Positions 62,387 to 64,000 of a stretch of 64,000 nucleotides of DNA are shown here, piece by piece. A program made the translations under genes and the position numbers. The notes below the pieces were generated by a model. It was given only the letters and a program-made list of their open reading frames with translations. It made no database searches and was not told the origin of the DNA. The stretch lies in contig CM046838.1 of assembly GCA_025618425.1 (NCBI GenBank), positions 13,540,010 through 13,604,009 on the forward strand, given 5' to 3'. Position 1 is the first letter of the stretch. Every line of letters starts with the position of its first letter. The stretch is from Heliocidaris tuberculata. Lineage: Eukaryota > Echinodermata > Echinoidea > Camarodonta > Echinometridae.

Positions 62387-63157
62387 TCAATACTGGATCC
62401 AGTCTGGTGAGGGTTGTCTGCGGGGTCGACGCCTTTTAGGAGGAAGGTGAGACGCTCTCGCAAAGACTTTCATGGCGTCCAAATCTTCTGATTTATCATC
62501 TTGAAGCTCTGTGGTCTTCTCGGGTACTGAATTGGATCGCTGTTGCATGAAACTCCAGCGGTCTGGATTACCCACGAGCTCCCTCGGAGGGTGTAAAGTT
62601 GCCATTAGGTTGGCAAATTCCTGCCAGCCTCGGGGGGAAAAACTCTTTCTCTTTCTCAACACATCATTGACTAGATCTACAATGTGTGTTCCTTCTATCG
62701 CCTTTCCATTTAGCACGATTTCTCCCTTTTCATTGATGCTTATGACTTGTGCAGGTGCAGACTGAATGAACTGCATAACCTGCTCGGCTTTTCGAACCAA
62801 CGTTTTGGGAACGCTCTCTTTGACGCGCTGTGTCCAGATGGAGGTGGAAGAAGGGATGGCCCTGTCTTTAGGACTGTCGGGTGGGTTCTCTGATGAATCA
62901 TTTCCGTGTAAAGTCTCCACTTGAAGAGTCATGGGTTCGTTGAGCTTGTGATGGAGGTTAATGTATCCCATGAGGGCCTGCTGATAAAGTTTGACCCTTT
63001 CATCCTGTGGAATATCTTGCCGTCTTAGAATGGTCTGCATTTGATCGTCTAAACCAGCCAGCCCCTTGTAGGTCGGAGCCAGTCCATGCTCGTGCGAAGC
63101 GTGCACATGCTGCGCCGCTTCGTGGGGTACCAGCACCATCTTCTTGGCGTACTGCAT
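62387..63157 (-). CDS. Conserved Polinton protein of unknown function
   Basis: 256 codons starting MQYAKKMVLVPHEAAQHVHA. The N-terminal ~85 residues ('LDDQMQTILRRQDIPQDERV', 'KLYQQALMGYINLHHKL') are predicted helical and are the part I associate with a recurring Polinton protein. The rest is Ser/Pro-rich with a short folded-looking 'EKGEIVLNGKAIEGTHIVDL' section and a basic end 'PPKRRRPRRQP'. It follows the 108-codon gene by 12 bases and so is probably co-transcribed. I do not assign a role. Confidence 0.65.
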   Translation of the reverse strand: MQYAKKMVLVPHEAAQHVHASHEHGLAPTYKGLAGLDDQMQTILRRQDIPQDERVKLYQQALMGYINLHHKLNEPMTLQVETLHGNDSSENPPDSPKDRAIPSSTSIWTQRVKESVPKTLVRKAEQVMQFIQSAPAQVISINEKGEIVLNGKAIEGTHIVDLVNDVLRKRKSFSPRGWQEFANLMATLHPPRELVGNPDRWSFMQQRSNSVPEKTTELQDDKSEDLDAMKVFARASHLPPKRRRPRRQPSPDWIQY

Positions 63158-63169
63158 GACCTTTTAGGA

Positions 63170-63496
63170 TCAGAATCTCGGTCTGAATATTCCAGCCAGG
63201 ATAGGGGCCAACAAGAGCGGCAGCAATCCACCTCTCTGATTCACCAGCTTCTGTTTCTTTTTTCGAAGAGAAATCTTTTTGTTGCAAAGACCTCTCAATG
63301 TGTGTTTATGCTGACGAAGTTTGCTTTTCTGTTCAGTCGACAAAGAAACCGTGCCATGAAGAACGTTGAGGGCGCATTCACAAATGGTTTCAATCAGGTC
63401 CTTTTTAGCGCCTTGCAGTACCCCTTTCCTTTGTGTCGGAGATCCCCTAGCCAAGACGTCTAGGTAAGGAATATTGCTCTTCAACCGCTGAGACAT
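63170..63496 (-). CDS. Small conserved basic Polinton protein with hydrophobic tail
   Basis: 108 codons starting MSQRLKSNIPYLDVLARGSP. Middle part 'CALNVLHGTVSLSTEQKSKL' then 'LRGLCNKKISLRKKKQKL', very basic, then 'VNQRGGLLPLLLAPILAGIF', a hydrophobic C-terminal segment. This pattern (ALNVL.G.V.LS..QK..L..HK..LR.L..K..S...K...L...GGFLP.LL.P) recurs in Polintons and is likely a virion component. Exact role unknown. Confidence 0.72.
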   Translation of the reverse strand: MSQRLKSNIPYLDVLARGSPTQRKGVLQGAKKDLIETICECALNVLHGTVSLSTEQKSKLRQHKHTLRGLCNKKISLRKKKQKLVNQRGGLLPLLLAPILAGIFRPRF

Positions 63497-63594
63497 GTCG
63501 AATGAGTCCTCCGGTGCTTTCGCACAGGTTTTTATACGTCAACTGATGACTTATCCCTCAGGGCTATTGTCTTTATAGGGGCATGGAAGATGCT

Positions 63595-64000
63595 TTATTT
63601 CATGACGTACACCATGTTCTTTTCTCCTGGAAAAATGTTGGTCCGCAAGCGTAATTTCTCATCCGTGTCGGGTTTGAGGTCTATGAGGAGATAACCATAG
63701 GGCTTTCCTGTCGCATCTTTGTATACCTCTTGTAGAAATTTCCCATTTTGTGGATAAATTTGTTTAGCCAAATGGGTAATCTGGGAAGAGTCACGTGGAT
63801 TTTTGAATAGGATCATGTAGTGTGCATTAAGGCTGATCGTTCGGCTCTCTTTTCCTTGATGAAAGAGATTCTGACTTATGAGAATGACGGAAAGATTACG
63901 ATGATGGCTTCCTTTGGTAAAAAGATGCGACACCCTTTGATCCTGATTAGCCTGGGACATCAAATCATCCAGGACGATTAGATTCGACTTCCTGCGGTCA
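63595..64000 (-). CDS. Genome-packaging ATPase (FtsK/HerA, A32-like), C-terminal part
   Basis: The stop is at 63595-63597. The frame stays open to the window edge, so this is a 3' fragment and the first in-frame ATG (63958-63960) is not the start. Visible are Walker B 'SNLIVLDDLM' (just inside the edge), sensor-like 'NLSVILISQNLFHQGK' and 'HYMILFKNPRD', then 'LAKQIYPQN'. These are hallmarks of the A32-like ATPase that pumps DNA into capsids. The Walker A region lies beyond 64,000. Confidence 0.9.
   Translation of the reverse strand, partial: DRRKSNLIVLDDLMSQANQDQRVSHLFTKGSHHRNLSVILISQNLFHQGKESRTISLNAHYMILFKNPRDSSQITHLAKQIYPQNGKFLQEVYKDATGKPYGYLLIDLKPDTDEKLRLRTNIFPGEKNMVYVMK

Larger units (their letters stand above)
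55060..64000. mobile_element. Polinton/Maverick, left part (cut by window end)
   Basis: Polintons are 15-20-kb virus-like DNA transposons carrying integrase, protease, packaging ATPase, capsid proteins and a protein-primed DNA polymerase B, bounded by long inverted repeats. Here integrase, protease, ATPase, major and minor capsid-like proteins are all present in one convergent arrangement. Two rightward transcription units occupy the left end, eight leftward genes the rest. All frames are open. Polymerase B, the rest of the ATPase and the right inverted repeat are not in the window. The left boundary is an estimate from the repeat array. Confidence 0.9.

Overview
This is a 64-kb piece of an animal nuclear genome. 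It is intron-rich, A+T-rich and full of transposons. The only host gene I can recognise is a complete orthologue of the histone H3K79 methyltransferase DOT1L on the + strand. The organism is probably a marine deuterostome, most likely an echinoderm such as a sea urchin. That is an inference from the repeat style (frequent TACATGTA and TAGGCCTA words, tRNA-derived SINEs ending in ATT repeats, many short elements with inverted ends, a Polinton). The sequence does not prove the species.

Layout. 1-12.5 kb is repeat territory: two inverted copies of a 1.25-kb hAT-like element (724-1974 and 3126-4398), a poly-G-ended short element (6513-6880), a Transib-type element with RSS-heptamer ends (7184-9875) inserted in a SINE, and a decayed non-LTR retrotransposon 3' end (about 11.04-11.94 kb). 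12,869-43,449 is DOT1L. I placed 22 coding exons whose phases all agree and which sum to 5,139 nt, or 1,712 codons plus stop. The N-terminal third is the methyltransferase fold, followed by basic linkers, an AT-hook, a coiled-coil region and a long Ser/Pro/Thr-rich tail. Its introns carry several inverted-repeat elements. 43.45-48.03 kb is probably the long 3' UTR and flank. 48-55 kb is intergenic, with short elements and two non-LTR reverse transcriptase fragments in opposite orientations.

From about 55.06 kb to the end is the left part of a Polinton/Maverick (virus-like giant DNA transposon), cut by the window edge. Its terminal zone carries repeated octamer and CRE-like sites and a 53-bp tandem array. 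Rightward genes at this end are a spliced WW-domain plus PC4-domain gene and an acidic protein with a putative zinc-binding motif. Converging from the right on the - strand are an adenain-type protease, a major capsid-like protein, a small basic pVI-like protein, a penton-like protein, an integrase with a chromodomain, two conserved unknowns and the end of the packaging ATPase. All of these frames are open, so the copy looks young. DNA polymerase B and the far inverted repeat should lie beyond 64 kb.

The strongest items for a second look are the WW-PC4 gene with a phase-compatible alternative splice to the acidic frame, the octamer/CRE array at the Polinton end, and the Transib-like element with perfect CACAGTG ends and a CGGCG target duplication that splits a SINE.
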